A DNA stretch of 64,000 nt from Janthinobacterium fluminis. Its GTDB lineage: Bacteria > Pseudomonadota > Gammaproteobacteria > Burkholderiales > Burkholderiaceae_D. Within the stretch, counting starts at the first letter, position 1. The number at the start of each line of letters is the position of its first letter. Location: assembly GCF_028595325.1 (NCBI RefSeq), contig NZ_JAQQXR010000002.1:186001-250000 (forward strand), read 5' to 3'. The notes under the pieces were generated by a model that saw nothing but the letters and a program-made list of their open reading frames with translations, was not told where the DNA came from and did no database searches. A program made the translations under genes and the position numbers. Below, in pieces: positions 30,793 to 39,093 of the stretch.

Positions 30793-32541
30793 ATGAACTT
30801 AGCAAAAATGAAGGTTGGTACTCGCCTGGGCCTCGGGTTCGCGCTGGTGTTGCTGTTGCTGGTGGCCGTGACCGTCGTCGGCATCGCCCGCATGTCGCAG
30901 ATCCAGGGCCGGCTCGACCACGTGGTCGGCGTCAACAATGTCGTCACCCGCCTCGTCATCGACATGCGCGCCAACGTCAGCGACCGCATCACCTCGCTGC
31001 GCATTTTGACGCTGCTGACGGACGCCGGCGATATGGAACCGGAAATGAACCGCATCAAGGCGCAGACGGCCAAGTACCAGGAAGCCCAGAAGAAACTGCA
31101 GGAGCAGTTTGCGGTGGAGGCGACGGCCGAGGAAAAGGCGCTGCTGAACGCCATCAAGGAGCATGAGGCGGCGGCGATGCCGGCCATCGCCAAGGCATCC
31201 GAGCTGTGGCTGGCCGACAAGGCCGAAGAAGCCACCAAGGTGATGATCAAGGAAATCCGTCCCGTGCAAAAGAAATGGATGGAGGCGCTGGAGCAATTGG
31301 CCGTGCTGGAAGACCAGTTGAATGCGCAGGTGCTGACGGATGCCCGCACCGCCTTCGACAGCGCGCGCACTTTCATGATCTTGCTGGGCGTGCTGGCGGT
31401 GGCGATGGGCGTGGCGGCGGCGTTCGTCATCACCCGCGGCCTGCTCAAGCAACTGGGCGGCGAGCCGGACTATACGGCGTCGATCGCCGGCAGCATTGCC
31501 AAGGGCGATTTGTCGGTGCTGATCAACACCAAGGCGACGGACCAGGACAGCTTGCTGGCGGAAATGAAGGAAATGCGCGACAGCCTGGTGGGCATCGTCG
31601 GCCAGGTGCGCATCGGCACGGAAACCATCGGCACGGCTTCGCGTGAAATCGCCGCCGGCAATATCGATCTGTCCTCGCGCACGGAAATGCAGGCCAGCTC
31701 GCTGGAAAAAACCTCCTCGGCGATGGAAGAGCTGACGGCCACCGTCAAGCAGAACGCCGACAATGCCCGCGAAGCGAACCAGTTGGCGGCCACCGCCTCC
31801 GACGTGGCGCTGAAGGGCGGCTCGGTGGTGTCGCAGGTGGTCGATACGATGAGCTCGATCAACGAGTCGGCGAAGAAAATTGTCGACATCATCGGCGTCA
31901 TCGACGGCATCGCCTTCCAGACCAATATCCTCGCCTTGAACGCGGCCGTCGAGGCGGCCCGGGCCGGCGAGCAGGGCCGCGGCTTCGCCGTGGTCGCCTC
32001 GGAAGTGCGCAATCTGGCGCAGCGCTCGGCCGGCGCGGCCAAGGAAATCAAGATCCTGATCGACGACTCGGCCGAAAAAGTCGAGCGCGGCACCAAGCTG
32101 GTCGGCCAGGCCGGCGTGACGATGGGCGAGGTCGTGGCCAGCGTCAAGCGCGTCACCGACATCATGGGCGAAATTTCCAGCGCCAGCCAGGAGCAGAGCG
32201 CCGGCATCGAGCAGGTGAACCTGTCGATCATCGAAATGGACAGCATGACGCAGCAAAACGCCTCGCTGGTGGAACAGGCCGCCGCCGCCGCGCAAAGCTT
32301 GCAGGACCAGGCCGCCGAGCTGGCCAATGTGGTGAGCATTTTCAAATTGACCGAAGGCGAGGAGGCCGTGCGCGCCGCGCCGGCGGTCGTGGCGCCGCGC
32401 GCCGTCGTCCAGCCTTTGCTGGCGCGGGCGGCGGCCAGGAAGCCGGCCGCGCGCAAGCCCGTGGTGGCCGTCGCCGCGCCGCTGGAACGGCCGAAGAAGG
32501 TCGCGGCCGGCGCCGGGAATGACGATTGGGAAGAGTTCTGA
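30793..32541 (+). CDS. Methyl-accepting chemotaxis protein with C-terminal tether pentapeptide
   Basis: Inner-membrane chemoreceptor of 582 residues. First helix about 11-33; periplasmic four-helix-bundle sensor domain (about 35-190); second helix about 192-214; HAMP; then a long signalling coiled coil. The hairpin tip reads [20 protein letters not shown], with [18 protein letters not shown] next. After a flexible Ala/Lys-rich linker the protein ends DWEEF, an xWxxF tether for CheR/CheB adaptation enzymes, as in Tsr/Tar. The ATG at 30793 follows GAAGAG; earlier in-frame starts lack family sequence. The ligand is unknown, and no che genes are nearby. Confidence 0.95.
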   Translation: MNLAKMKVGTRLGLGFALVLLLLVAVTVVGIARMSQIQGRLDHVVGVNNVVTRLVIDMRANVSDRITSLRILTLLTDAGDMEPEMNRIKAQTAKYQEAQKKLQEQFAVEATAEEKALLNAIKEHEAAAMPAIAKASELWLADKAEEATKVMIKEIRPVQKKWMEALEQLAVLEDQLNAQVLTDARTAFDSARTFMILLGVLAVAMGVAAAFVITRGLLKQLGGEPDYTASIAGSIAKGDLSVLINTKATDQDSLLAEMKEMRDSLVGIVGQVRIGTETIGTASREIAAGNIDLSSRTEMQASSLEKTSSAMEELTATVKQNADNAREANQLAATASDVALKGGSVVSQVVDTMSSINESAKKIVDIIGVIDGIAFQTNILALNAAVEAARAGEQGRGFAVVASEVRNLAQRSAGAAKEIKILIDDSAEKVERGTKLVGQAGVTMGEVVASVKRVTDIMGEISSASQEQSAGIEQVNLSIIEMDSMTQQNASLVEQAAAAAQSLQDQAAELANVVSIFKLTEGEEAVRAAPAVVAPRAVVQPLLARAAARKPAARKPVVAVAAPLERPKKVAAGAGNDDWEEF

Positions 32542-32592
32542 GCCGTCCGGCAACAGTAATGCTTCGCTTTAATTACATACTTGAGGAAACAA

Positions 32593-32940
32593 ATGTCTAC
32601 CAATAAGCCCCTGTTGAGCGCGGTTGCAGCCTTGCTCGTTTCGTTCTCCTGCGCCGCGACCGCGGCCGAGGTGCCGGCCAGTTTCGATGCGAAAAACTGC
32701 AAGGCCGAGTATCCCAAGGCGTCGTTGATGAATGAAGAGCAGGGCACGGTGTCGATGATGTTCCTGGTGTCCGCCGACGGCAGCGTGCTGGACTCGAAAC
32801 TGGAGAAAAGCAGCGGCTTCAAGAATCTGGACCGCGCCGCGATCAAGGCCATCAGCGCCTGCAAATTCAAGCCGGGCAGCAAGGACGGCAAGGCCGACCA
32901 GACCTGGACCAAGGTCGATTACGCCTGGAAACTGGATTAA
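32593..32940 (+). CDS. Small periplasmic TonB C-terminal-domain protein
   Basis: A 115-residue protein made of a signal peptide (ends SCAATAAEV) and a single TonB C-terminal-like domain: YPKASLMNEEQGTVSMMFLVSADGSV, LDRAAIKAI and a final CKFKPG region. It lacks the N-terminal membrane helix and Pro-rich spacer of a working TonB energy transducer. It is therefore probably a soluble peptidoglycan- or receptor-interacting relative. Two Cys (in KNCKAE and SACKF) may form a disulfide. The ATG at 32593 follows GAGGAA. It lies 51 bases after the chemoreceptor gene. Its function is unknown. Confidence 0.82.
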   Translation: MSTNKPLLSAVAALLVSFSCAATAAEVPASFDAKNCKAEYPKASLMNEEQGTVSMMFLVSADGSVLDSKLEKSSGFKNLDRAAIKAISACKFKPGSKDGKADQTWTKVDYAWKLD

Positions 32941-32967
32941 TTCGGCGTCATCGTTGGTGGCGTTCAA

Positions 32968-33144
32968 TCAGGGCAGGTTCAGCGCACGCTGAGCTTGAGG
33001 TACGGCCGGGTCGAACCTCTGCAGTTCGACCATGGCCTGCGCTTCGACGTGTGCGTGCTGCGCTATGACGCGGCGGAGCGTGCGCTGGACATCTGCGAAA
33101 TCCCTTATATTTGATTCCGTATAGCGCTGCGGCGCGACAGGCAT
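32968..33144 (-). pseudogene. Possible small ORF or gene remnant between tonB-like gene and small basic protein
   Basis: This stretch has coding-like third-position GC on both strands. On the minus strand a 58-residue ORF starts MPVAPQRYTESN without a ribosome site. On the plus strand an open frame ends RALDICEIPYI and stops at about 33115, but it lacks a start codon. One of the two is probably a decayed fragment. I recognise neither, and the strand is uncertain. Confidence 0.25.
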
Positions 33145-33160
33145 TTTGTGGGGAGGTCGT

Positions 33161-33328
33161 ATGAGCAAGCAGAAATCGGGCGGCGATCAAAGCAAGCAAT
33201 CGGGCGACGAATCGGCCAGCCGCGGCGGCGAGCCGGCGAAGGTCGATAAGCGCGGCAAGGACGCGGCCAGCACGCCCAAGTCGGGCGGCAAGGGCGGCGC
33301 CAAGCAAAAGCAGAAGCGCAAGCGTTGA
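33161..33328 (+). CDS. Small basic, disordered hypothetical protein
   Basis: A 55-residue ORF with a strong ribosome site (GGGAGG, five bases before the ATG at 33161). Composition is Lys, Gly, Ser and Gln with no hydrophobic core, ending KQKQKRKR. It is probably disordered and may bind nucleic acid or be a stress protein. No family recognised. The ribosome site and typical codon use support a real gene. Confidence 0.55.
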   Translation: MSKQKSGGDQSKQSGDESASRGGEPAKVDKRGKDAASTPKSGGKGGAKQKQKRKR

Positions 33329-33443
33329 AGCGGGGGCGGGCGGCGATTGTTGCCGTGTGTGGCCGGATGTAACAAGCTGTAAATGTACGGCGGGCGTGGC
33401 TAAATATTCTTATAGTGTAAGCTATTAGGATAGGAGAATTGCC

Positions 33444-33782
33444 ATGAAAAGCCTGTTAGCTGTCGTTTCACTCATCGCGCTGGGAGGCTGCGCCGTGGCG
33501 CCCGGTCCGGTCTATTATCAAAGCCGCTCCACGCAGGCTTACGATCCCTACCAGTGGCACACGGTGTCGTCGGAACCGACGTCGGGGCCGGCCGGCTACG
33601 CCGCGCCGATCGAATACTCGTCCGTGCCCGTGTATGCGCCGCAGCCCGTGTATGTACAGCGGCCTGTGTACGTGCAGCAACCGTATTACTACACGCCGCC
33701 GGTGACGATCGGGCTGGACTTGATGTTCGGCTGGCGTGGCGGACGGCATGGCGGGCACCACCACCACCACGGCCGGCGTTAA
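33444..33782 (+). CDS. Small Tyr/Pro/Val-rich lipoprotein with His-rich tail
   Basis: A predicted outer-membrane or surface lipoprotein of 112 residues. The signal peptide MKSLLAVVSLIALGGC ends in a lipobox (LGGC, Cys16). The mature part has PVYAPQPVYVQRPVYVQQP-type repeats and ends in a glycine/histidine-rich run with five adjacent His, which could bind metal. Ribosome site AGGAGA. A -10-like TATAGT lies at 33411-33416. Proteins of this style are common in Burkholderiales, but their role is unknown. Confidence 0.75.
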   Translation: MKSLLAVVSLIALGGCAVAPGPVYYQSRSTQAYDPYQWHTVSSEPTSGPAGYAAPIEYSSVPVYAPQPVYVQRPVYVQQPYYYTPPVTIGLDLMFGWRGGRHGGHHHHHGRR

Positions 33783-33833
33783 TCCCGCCGGCGCGCGGCC
33801 ATTAGGCGGTGCGGCACTGCGCCGCCCGCTGGC

Positions 33834-34280
33834 TTATTTCTTCCAGAGTACGATGGCCTGCTCGGGCGCCGTGTCCGCCGCGTTCGAGCGTTCCAGCCAT
33901 TCTCCCAGGCGCTCCGGGTGCTTCACATTGATGCCCATGCCGTCGATGATGCCCACCTGTTCCAGCATCTTGGCGTCGATTTTTGCTTTCGACACTGTCG
34001 GCGCGCCCATGACCATGCGGTCGTAAGCCTTGCGCGCCTTGTGTTCCCACTTGTGCAGATTCGTCTCGTCGAAGCGGTTCGCCTCGAAGTAGATGGTCAG
34101 CGTGCCGTCGACATTGCCGAAGCCGACGATGCCGGCGCCTTTGCGGATGGTGCTGCTGTTTGCCAGGTCGAATTGCTCGGTCGGCACAAACAGGCCGGCG
34201 CGGCCGTCGATGTCGGGACGGCCGACCGGCGTTTCCTTGCCGTAGGAACTCATCTCGGTGATATTTTTTTCTGCAGACAT
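33834..34280 (-). CDS. Hypothetical protein, 148 residues
   Basis: The minus-strand gene starts MSAEKNITEMSSYGKE at 34280 after AAGGA; longer readings to 34409 have no ribosome site and look non-coding. No signal peptide or membrane segment. Visible segments include GFGNVDGTLTIYFEANRFDE and WEHKARKAYDRMVMG. I do not recognise the family. It is divergently oriented from the receptor operon to its right, so the intergenic region may carry both promoters. Confidence 0.65.
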   Translation of the reverse strand: MSAEKNITEMSSYGKETPVGRPDIDGRAGLFVPTEQFDLANSSTIRKGAGIVGFGNVDGTLTIYFEANRFDETNLHKWEHKARKAYDRMVMGAPTVSKAKIDAKMLEQVGIIDGMGINVKHPERLGEWLERSNAADTAPEQAIVLWKK

Positions 34281-34506
34281 TTCTAATCCTTGACCCCGGC
34301 CGGCGGCGGGGCGGCTGCCGCGCGCTTCGGCGGTAACGGGGAGTGTGGGCAATCCTGCCGCCCGGTTCGTCGATTGCCGCGCTGCGTGAACTGCAAAACG
34401 GCACATCATTGTAGTCCTAATTTAATTCCCTTGTGCAACATTGCTTTTTATTTTTGCCCGCTCGTCCGCGCTGTACGTGCGGCGGCGGAGGGGAAGTGCG
34501 GATTCT

Positions 34507-34576
34507 AAATGCAACTCTATTGCATTTGTGGCGAATCGACATTATGATGGCTTGCTATTGCAACTGTATTGCAATA
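34507..34576 (+). promoter_or_regulatory. Promoter with twin 8-5-8 palindromic operators
   Basis: TTGCAT (34520-34525), a 17-base spacer and TATGAT (34543-34548) form a promoter. Operator 1 (34507-34527) is AAATGCAA-CTCTA-TTGCATTT and contains the -35. Operator 2 (34556-34576) is TATTGCAA-CTGTA-TTGCAATA and covers the start site. Both are perfect 8-bp arms around the near-identical spacers CTCTA and CTGTA, with centres 49 bases apart. The geometry fits repression by a dimeric regulator. TGCAA/TTGCA arms resemble some Fur-superfamily sites, so metal control is possible but unproven. Confidence 0.75.
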
Positions 34577-34617
34577 AACGCCGGCTTGCCGCCGCTTCCA
34601 CACGACCGACCACACCG

Positions 34618-36930
34618 ATGACTTTCAAATTGACACCCCTGGCCTTGGCCGTATCCGCCGCCCTGGCCGCAGCCGCCCCCGGCGTCCGCGCGCAGGGCAT
34701 CGCCACCGAACAGCAATTGCAAACGGTGACCATCAACAGCAGCCGCGCGCCGCTGGACCGCAACCTGCCGTCGACCACGGCCAGCAAGACGCAGGAACAA
34801 TTGCGCCAGCAGCAGAACATCTTCAATCCGGAAGATGCGCTGCGCAATCTGCCGAGCATGACGATACGCAAGCGCTACAGCGGTGACCGCAATGCCCTGA
34901 TCGGCGGGCGCAGTTTCGCCACGTCGCAGGCGCCGCGTGCCCTGGTGTTGATGGACGGCTACCTGATCTCGAATTTCCTCGGACGTTTCGACGCGCCGCG
35001 CTGGAATATGCTGGCGCCGGAAGAAATCGCCCGTGTCGACGTGCTGTACGGGCCGTTTTCGGCGATTTATCCGGGCAATTCGATCGGCACGACGATCGCC
35101 GTCACGACGACGCGGCCGCGCCAGTTCGAGGGGGCGGCGCGCGTGGCCGCGCAATTCCAGGACTATGACGCCTACGGCCTGAAGGGGCGCTACAACAACT
35201 ACCAGGCTTCGGCCCTGATCGGCGACCGCCTCGCCTCCGGCCTGTGGTATCGGCTGATGGCGAACCACCAGGACGCCACCAGCCAGCCCATGCAGTACTA
35301 CACGGTCAACGCCGACAGCGCCGGGGTGTTCGCCGCGCCGGCCGGCGGCGGCCCGGCCGTGCCGGTTAGCGGCGTGCTCTACGACACGGCGCCGACCGGC
35401 CAGCGGCGCGCCGTCTTCGGCGCCAACGCCGGCGCGATCGACCACACGCGGCAAAACACCTTCAAGGCCACCTTCGGCTATGACTTCGGCCCGGGCCTGG
35501 CGGCCGAGGGCTTTCTCGCGTGGTGGGGCAACCAGACGGCCACGCGCAACCAGAGCCTGCTGCGCGACGCCGCCGGCAACACGGTCTGGTCCGGCCGCGT
35601 CAGCAATGGCGGCAATGTCTTCGTCGTGCCGGCGGCGGCGTTCGCGCCCTACACCCGCGACGAGCGCCATCTACAGGGCGGCGTCACCGTCAAGACCCGC
35701 AACAGGGACGGCTGGAACGCATCGCTGGTGGCCAGCCGCTACGCCATCCTGGCGGACGTGCAGCGCAACGCCGCCGGCGCCGATCCGGTGGCGGCCGGTG
35801 GCGGCGCCGGCAACGCGGTGCTGCGCGACGGCACCGGCTTCCAGACGCTGGAGCTGCAATCGACCTATACGCCGGTGGCCGGCGACTGGACCGGCGGCGC
35901 GCACGCGCTGACTGTCGGCCTGCACGCCAACGAGTACAAACTCAAGCAGAGCAGCCGCAAGCTGCCCGACTGGCGCGTGGGGGCGGATGGGGAGAGCCAG
36001 TTCGTCGGCGGCGAGACGAGTTTGCTCGCGCTGTACGCCCAGGACGCCTGGCGTTTCGCGCCGCGCTGGAAGGTCACGGCCGGCTTGCGCGCCGAGTCGT
36101 GGCGGGCGACGGACGGCGTGCAGCGCATCGTGCCGGGCGCGACGCAGCAGTATGCCGGCCAGCGCCAATCCGCCTGGTCGCCCAAGCTGTCGCTGGCATG
36201 GGAGGCGGCGCCGGACCTGAGCCTGCGCCTGTCGGCCGGGCGCGGCACCCGCTTCGCCACCGTCACCGAGCTGTACCAGGGCACGCAGTCGGGCAGCAGC
36301 ATCGTCGTCAACGACCCGAATCTGCGGCCGGAAAAATCCAAGGCGCTGGAACTGTTCGCCGAACGGCGCTTCGACAACGGCAGCCTGCGCGCCTCGCTGT
36401 ACCAGGACGATATCCGCGACACCATCTGGAGCCAGCAGAACCTGGCCGTGTTCCCCATCGTGACGAATGTGCAGAACGTCGGGCGGGTGCGCAGCCGCGG
36501 CCTGGAACTGGCCGGCCAGGTCGACGAGCTGGGCGTCAAAGGCTTGAGCCTGGAAGCGAACATCGCCTTCAGCCGCTCGACGATACTGGAAAACGCCGGC
36601 AATCCTGCGACGGTCGGCAAGACCTGGGTGCGCATTCCGCGCGTGCGCTCGGCCACCGTGCTCACTTACGCGCCGGGCGCCGCGTGGAGCGCCTCGGCCA
36701 CCTACCGCTATTCGGGGCGGCAGTTCAATGAAATGGACAATGCCGACTTCAATCCGGACACCTATGGCGGCCTGTCGCGCCAGAAGCAGCTCGACCTGCG
36801 CCTGCTGCTGCGCCTCGGCCGGGGCGTCGAGCTGTCCGCCGGCATCGACAACGTCAACGACAACCGCGCGTACCAGGGCCACCCGTTCCCCGGCCGCACC
36901 CTGTTCACCGAAGTGCGCTACGCATTCTAA
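34618..36930 (+). CDS. TonB-dependent receptor of the DUF3526 ABC operon
   Basis: Outer-membrane receptor of 770 residues. The signal peptide ends near GVRAQGIATE. The plug runs from QTVTINSSRAPLDRNLPS through NPEDALRNLPSMTIRKR, GGRSFATSQAPRALVLMDGY and VDVLYGPFSAIYPGNSIGTT. The barrel ends GRTLFTEVRYAF with terminal Phe. It differs from the three receptors at the left of the window and belongs to a siderophore/cobalamin-receptor-like branch. The ATG at 34618 is chosen because longer readings cross the promoter. It is followed 8 bases later by the ABC ATPase, so it leads the operon. Substrate unknown; regulation probably through the twin operators. Confidence 0.93.
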   Translation: MTFKLTPLALAVSAALAAAAPGVRAQGIATEQQLQTVTINSSRAPLDRNLPSTTASKTQEQLRQQQNIFNPEDALRNLPSMTIRKRYSGDRNALIGGRSFATSQAPRALVLMDGYLISNFLGRFDAPRWNMLAPEEIARVDVLYGPFSAIYPGNSIGTTIAVTTTRPRQFEGAARVAAQFQDYDAYGLKGRYNNYQASALIGDRLASGLWYRLMANHQDATSQPMQYYTVNADSAGVFAAPAGGGPAVPVSGVLYDTAPTGQRRAVFGANAGAIDHTRQNTFKATFGYDFGPGLAAEGFLAWWGNQTATRNQSLLRDAAGNTVWSGRVSNGGNVFVVPAAAFAPYTRDERHLQGGVTVKTRNRDGWNASLVASRYAILADVQRNAAGADPVAAGGGAGNAVLRDGTGFQTLELQSTYTPVAGDWTGGAHALTVGLHANEYKLKQSSRKLPDWRVGADGESQFVGGETSLLALYAQDAWRFAPRWKVTAGLRAESWRATDGVQRIVPGATQQYAGQRQSAWSPKLSLAWEAAPDLSLRLSAGRGTRFATVTELYQGTQSGSSIVVNDPNLRPEKSKALELFAERRFDNGSLRASLYQDDIRDTIWSQQNLAVFPIVTNVQNVGRVRSRGLELAGQVDELGVKGLSLEANIAFSRSTILENAGNPATVGKTWVRIPRVRSATVLTYAPGAAWSASATYRYSGRQFNEMDNADFNPDTYGGLSRQKQLDLRLLLRLGRGVELSAGIDNVNDNRAYQGHPFPGRTLFTEVRYAF

Positions 36931-36938
36931 GGAGGCAC

Positions 36939-37643
36939 ATGATCCACATCGAACAATTGAGCAAGCGCTACGACGGCCGCGCCGTCGTCGACGGCTTGAA
37001 CCTGCACGTGGCCGGCGGCGAGGTGTATGCGCTGCTGGGGCCGAACGGGGCCGGCAAGTCGACCACCATCGGCTGCCTGCTGGGCTTCACGCGGGCCGAC
37101 GCCGGCCGCATCCGCCTGGCCGGCTCCGCGCTGCCGCCGGCCGAGGCGGCGGTGCGCCACGCCGCCTACATCTCGGAAAACGTTGCGCTGTACGAGCGCC
37201 TGACGGGCATGGAGAACGTCGAATTTTTCATGCGCCTGCAGGGGCGCACGCCGCGCCGCGGCGAGATCGAGGGCTGGCTGGAGCGGGCCGGTTTGCCGCC
37301 GCAGGCGTGGCAGCGCCAGGCCCACGGCTATTCCAAGGGCATGCGCCAGAAAGTCGGCATCGTCATGGCGCTGGCCAAGGGCGCGCAGGTGCTGGTGCTG
37401 GACGAGCCGACCTCGGGCCTGGACCCGGAGGCCAGCGTCAGCTTCGGCGCCCTGATCCGCTCGCTGGCCGAGCAGGGCGCCGCCGTATTGATGGCGACCC
37501 ACGATTTGTTTCGCGCCCAGGAACTGGCGGACCGCTGCGGCATGCTGGTCGGCGGGCGCCTGGCTGGTGAATGGACTTTAGGAGAAATGCATGCAGGCGA
37601 ACTTGAACGCAACTACCTTGGCACGCTCGCCGGCCGCGGCTGA
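36939..37643 (+). CDS. ABC transporter ATP-binding protein (ABC-2 type)
   Basis: A single ATPase domain of 234 residues: Walker A GPNGAGKSTT (34-43), Q-loop region YISENVALYERLTG, signature YSKGMRQKVG, Walker B VLVLDEPTSGLDP and H-loop ATHD. The sequence style (CcmA/NosF-like) matches drug- or polymer-type ABC-2 transporters rather than binding-protein-dependent importers. Ribosome site AAGGAGG before 36939. It overlaps the next gene by 53 bases, showing tight coupling with the two DUF3526 permeases. Confidence 0.93.
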   Translation: MIHIEQLSKRYDGRAVVDGLNLHVAGGEVYALLGPNGAGKSTTIGCLLGFTRADAGRIRLAGSALPPAEAAVRHAAYISENVALYERLTGMENVEFFMRLQGRTPRRGEIEGWLERAGLPPQAWQRQAHGYSKGMRQKVGIVMALAKGAQVLVLDEPTSGLDPEASVSFGALIRSLAEQGAAVLMATHDLFRAQELADRCGMLVGGRLAGEWTLGEMHAGELERNYLGTLAGRG

Positions 37644-39093
37644 GGGCGCGCCGCCGTCCGGCTGGCGGCGCTGGCGCAGCGCCTTTGCCGGCGCCTGGCA
37701 GGCCGACTGGCGCGAGCGGCGGCGCGACTGGCGCGTCTGGCTGGTGCTGGGCATCGGCCTGGCGCTGGCCGTGTGCGCCGCGCTGCTGACGGCGCTCGAC
37801 GTGCGCGACACGCTGGCGGCGCGCGCCCAGGCGCAGCAGGGCGAACAGCGGCGCTGGCTGAACCAGGGCAAAAAAAATCCGCACTCGGCGGCCCACTACG
37901 GCGTGTATGTCTTCAAGCCGCTGTCGCCGCTGGCCGCGCTCGATCCCGGCGTCGAGCACTACGTCGGCTCCAGCGTGTGGCTGGAGGCGCACAAGCAAAA
38001 CGAATTCGTCTACCGCCCGGCCAACGACGAACCGGGCATGGCGCGCCAGTTCGCCCTCAGCCCGGCCCTCGTATTGCAGGTGCTGACGCCGATGGCGCTG
38101 ATCTTCCTCGGTTTCGGCATGTTCGCCGCCGAGCGCGAAAGCGGCACGCTGGGCAACCTGCGCATCAACGCCGCGCCGCTGGGCGCGATCGCGCTGGCGC
38201 GCGGCGCCGTGTTGCTGTGCCTGGGGCTGGTGATGGCGCTGCCGGCCTGCGCCGCCGTCGCCGCGCTGCAGTGGGGCGTGGACGGGGGCGCGCCGTTCAG
38301 CGACGGCGGCACGCGCGCGCTGCTGTTCGGCGCCGCCGCGCTGCTCTACCTGTGCACCTGGTGCGCCTTGATCACCGCCGTCTCGGCGTGGATGCCGGGC
38401 ACGCGCACCAGCCTGGCCGTGCTGATCGCGCTGTGGGCCGGCGCCGCGCTGGTGCTGCCGCGGGTGGCGCTGGAACTGGCGCAGGCGGCCGCGCCGCTGC
38501 CCAGCATGCAAAGCTTCCGCGAGCAGATGGACGGCGCGCTCGGCATGCCGGACGACCCGGCCGAGGCCGAGCGGCACAAGCAGGCCATCCTGCGCGAATA
38601 CGGCGTCGGCGACGTCCGCGACCTGCCGCTGAACTGGGCCGGCATCAGCCTGCGGCGCGGCGAGGAGCATGGCAACCGCGTGTTCGACGCCCATTACGGC
38701 CGGCTGTTCGGAGCGATGCAAGGGCAGAGCGACGCGGCCGCATGGGCCGGCTGGCTGTCGCCGACGGTGGCGCTGGCGGCCCTGTCGGGCGCGGCGGCGG
38801 CCAGCGACACGGCGCACCACATCCAGTTCGTCCGCGCCGCCGAGGCGCAGCGCCGGGTCATCCAGGACGTGCTGAACGAGGCGATTACGCGCCACCCCGA
38901 GCACGACGGCAAGAAGTTCGACGGCGACCAGTCGCTGTGGAAGCAGGTGCCGCCGTTCCGCTTTGCGTTCGCGCCGCTGGCGTGGGGCGGCGCCCTGCGG
39001 CACAGCGCGCTGGCCCTGCTGGCGCTGTTTGGCGCCAGCCTGTTATGGAGTGTGCTGGCGGTGCGCCGCCTGCGTTACGGGAGCATCCGATGA
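37591..39093 (+). CDS. ABC-2 type permease, DUF3526-like (first of two)
   Basis: Integral membrane protein of 500 residues. One helix at about 48-70 is followed by a large extracytoplasmic region (about 75-160). A cluster of five helices (about 160-330) begins after LSPALVLQVLTPMALIFLGF with the motif AERESGTLGNLRI. A second soluble segment (about 335-465) and a final helix precede RRLRYGSIR. This layout fits DUF3526/ABC-2 permeases. The start at 37591 lies inside the ATPase gene; a later start would remove basic N-terminal sequence but keep the helices. It overlaps the second permease by four bases. Confidence 0.85.
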   Translation: MQANLNATTLARSPAAAEGAPPSGWRRWRSAFAGAWQADWRERRRDWRVWLVLGIGLALAVCAALLTALDVRDTLAARAQAQQGEQRRWLNQGKKNPHSAAHYGVYVFKPLSPLAALDPGVEHYVGSSVWLEAHKQNEFVYRPANDEPGMARQFALSPALVLQVLTPMALIFLGFGMFAAERESGTLGNLRINAAPLGAIALARGAVLLCLGLVMALPACAAVAALQWGVDGGAPFSDGGTRALLFGAAALLYLCTWCALITAVSAWMPGTRTSLAVLIALWAGAALVLPRVALELAQAAAPLPSMQSFREQMDGALGMPDDPAEAERHKQAILREYGVGDVRDLPLNWAGISLRRGEEHGNRVFDAHYGRLFGAMQGQSDAAAWAGWLSPTVALAALSGAAAASDTAHHIQFVRAAEAQRRVIQDVLNEAITRHPEHDGKKFDGDQSLWKQVPPFRFAFAPLAWGGALRHSALALLALFGASLLWSVLAVRRLRYGSIR

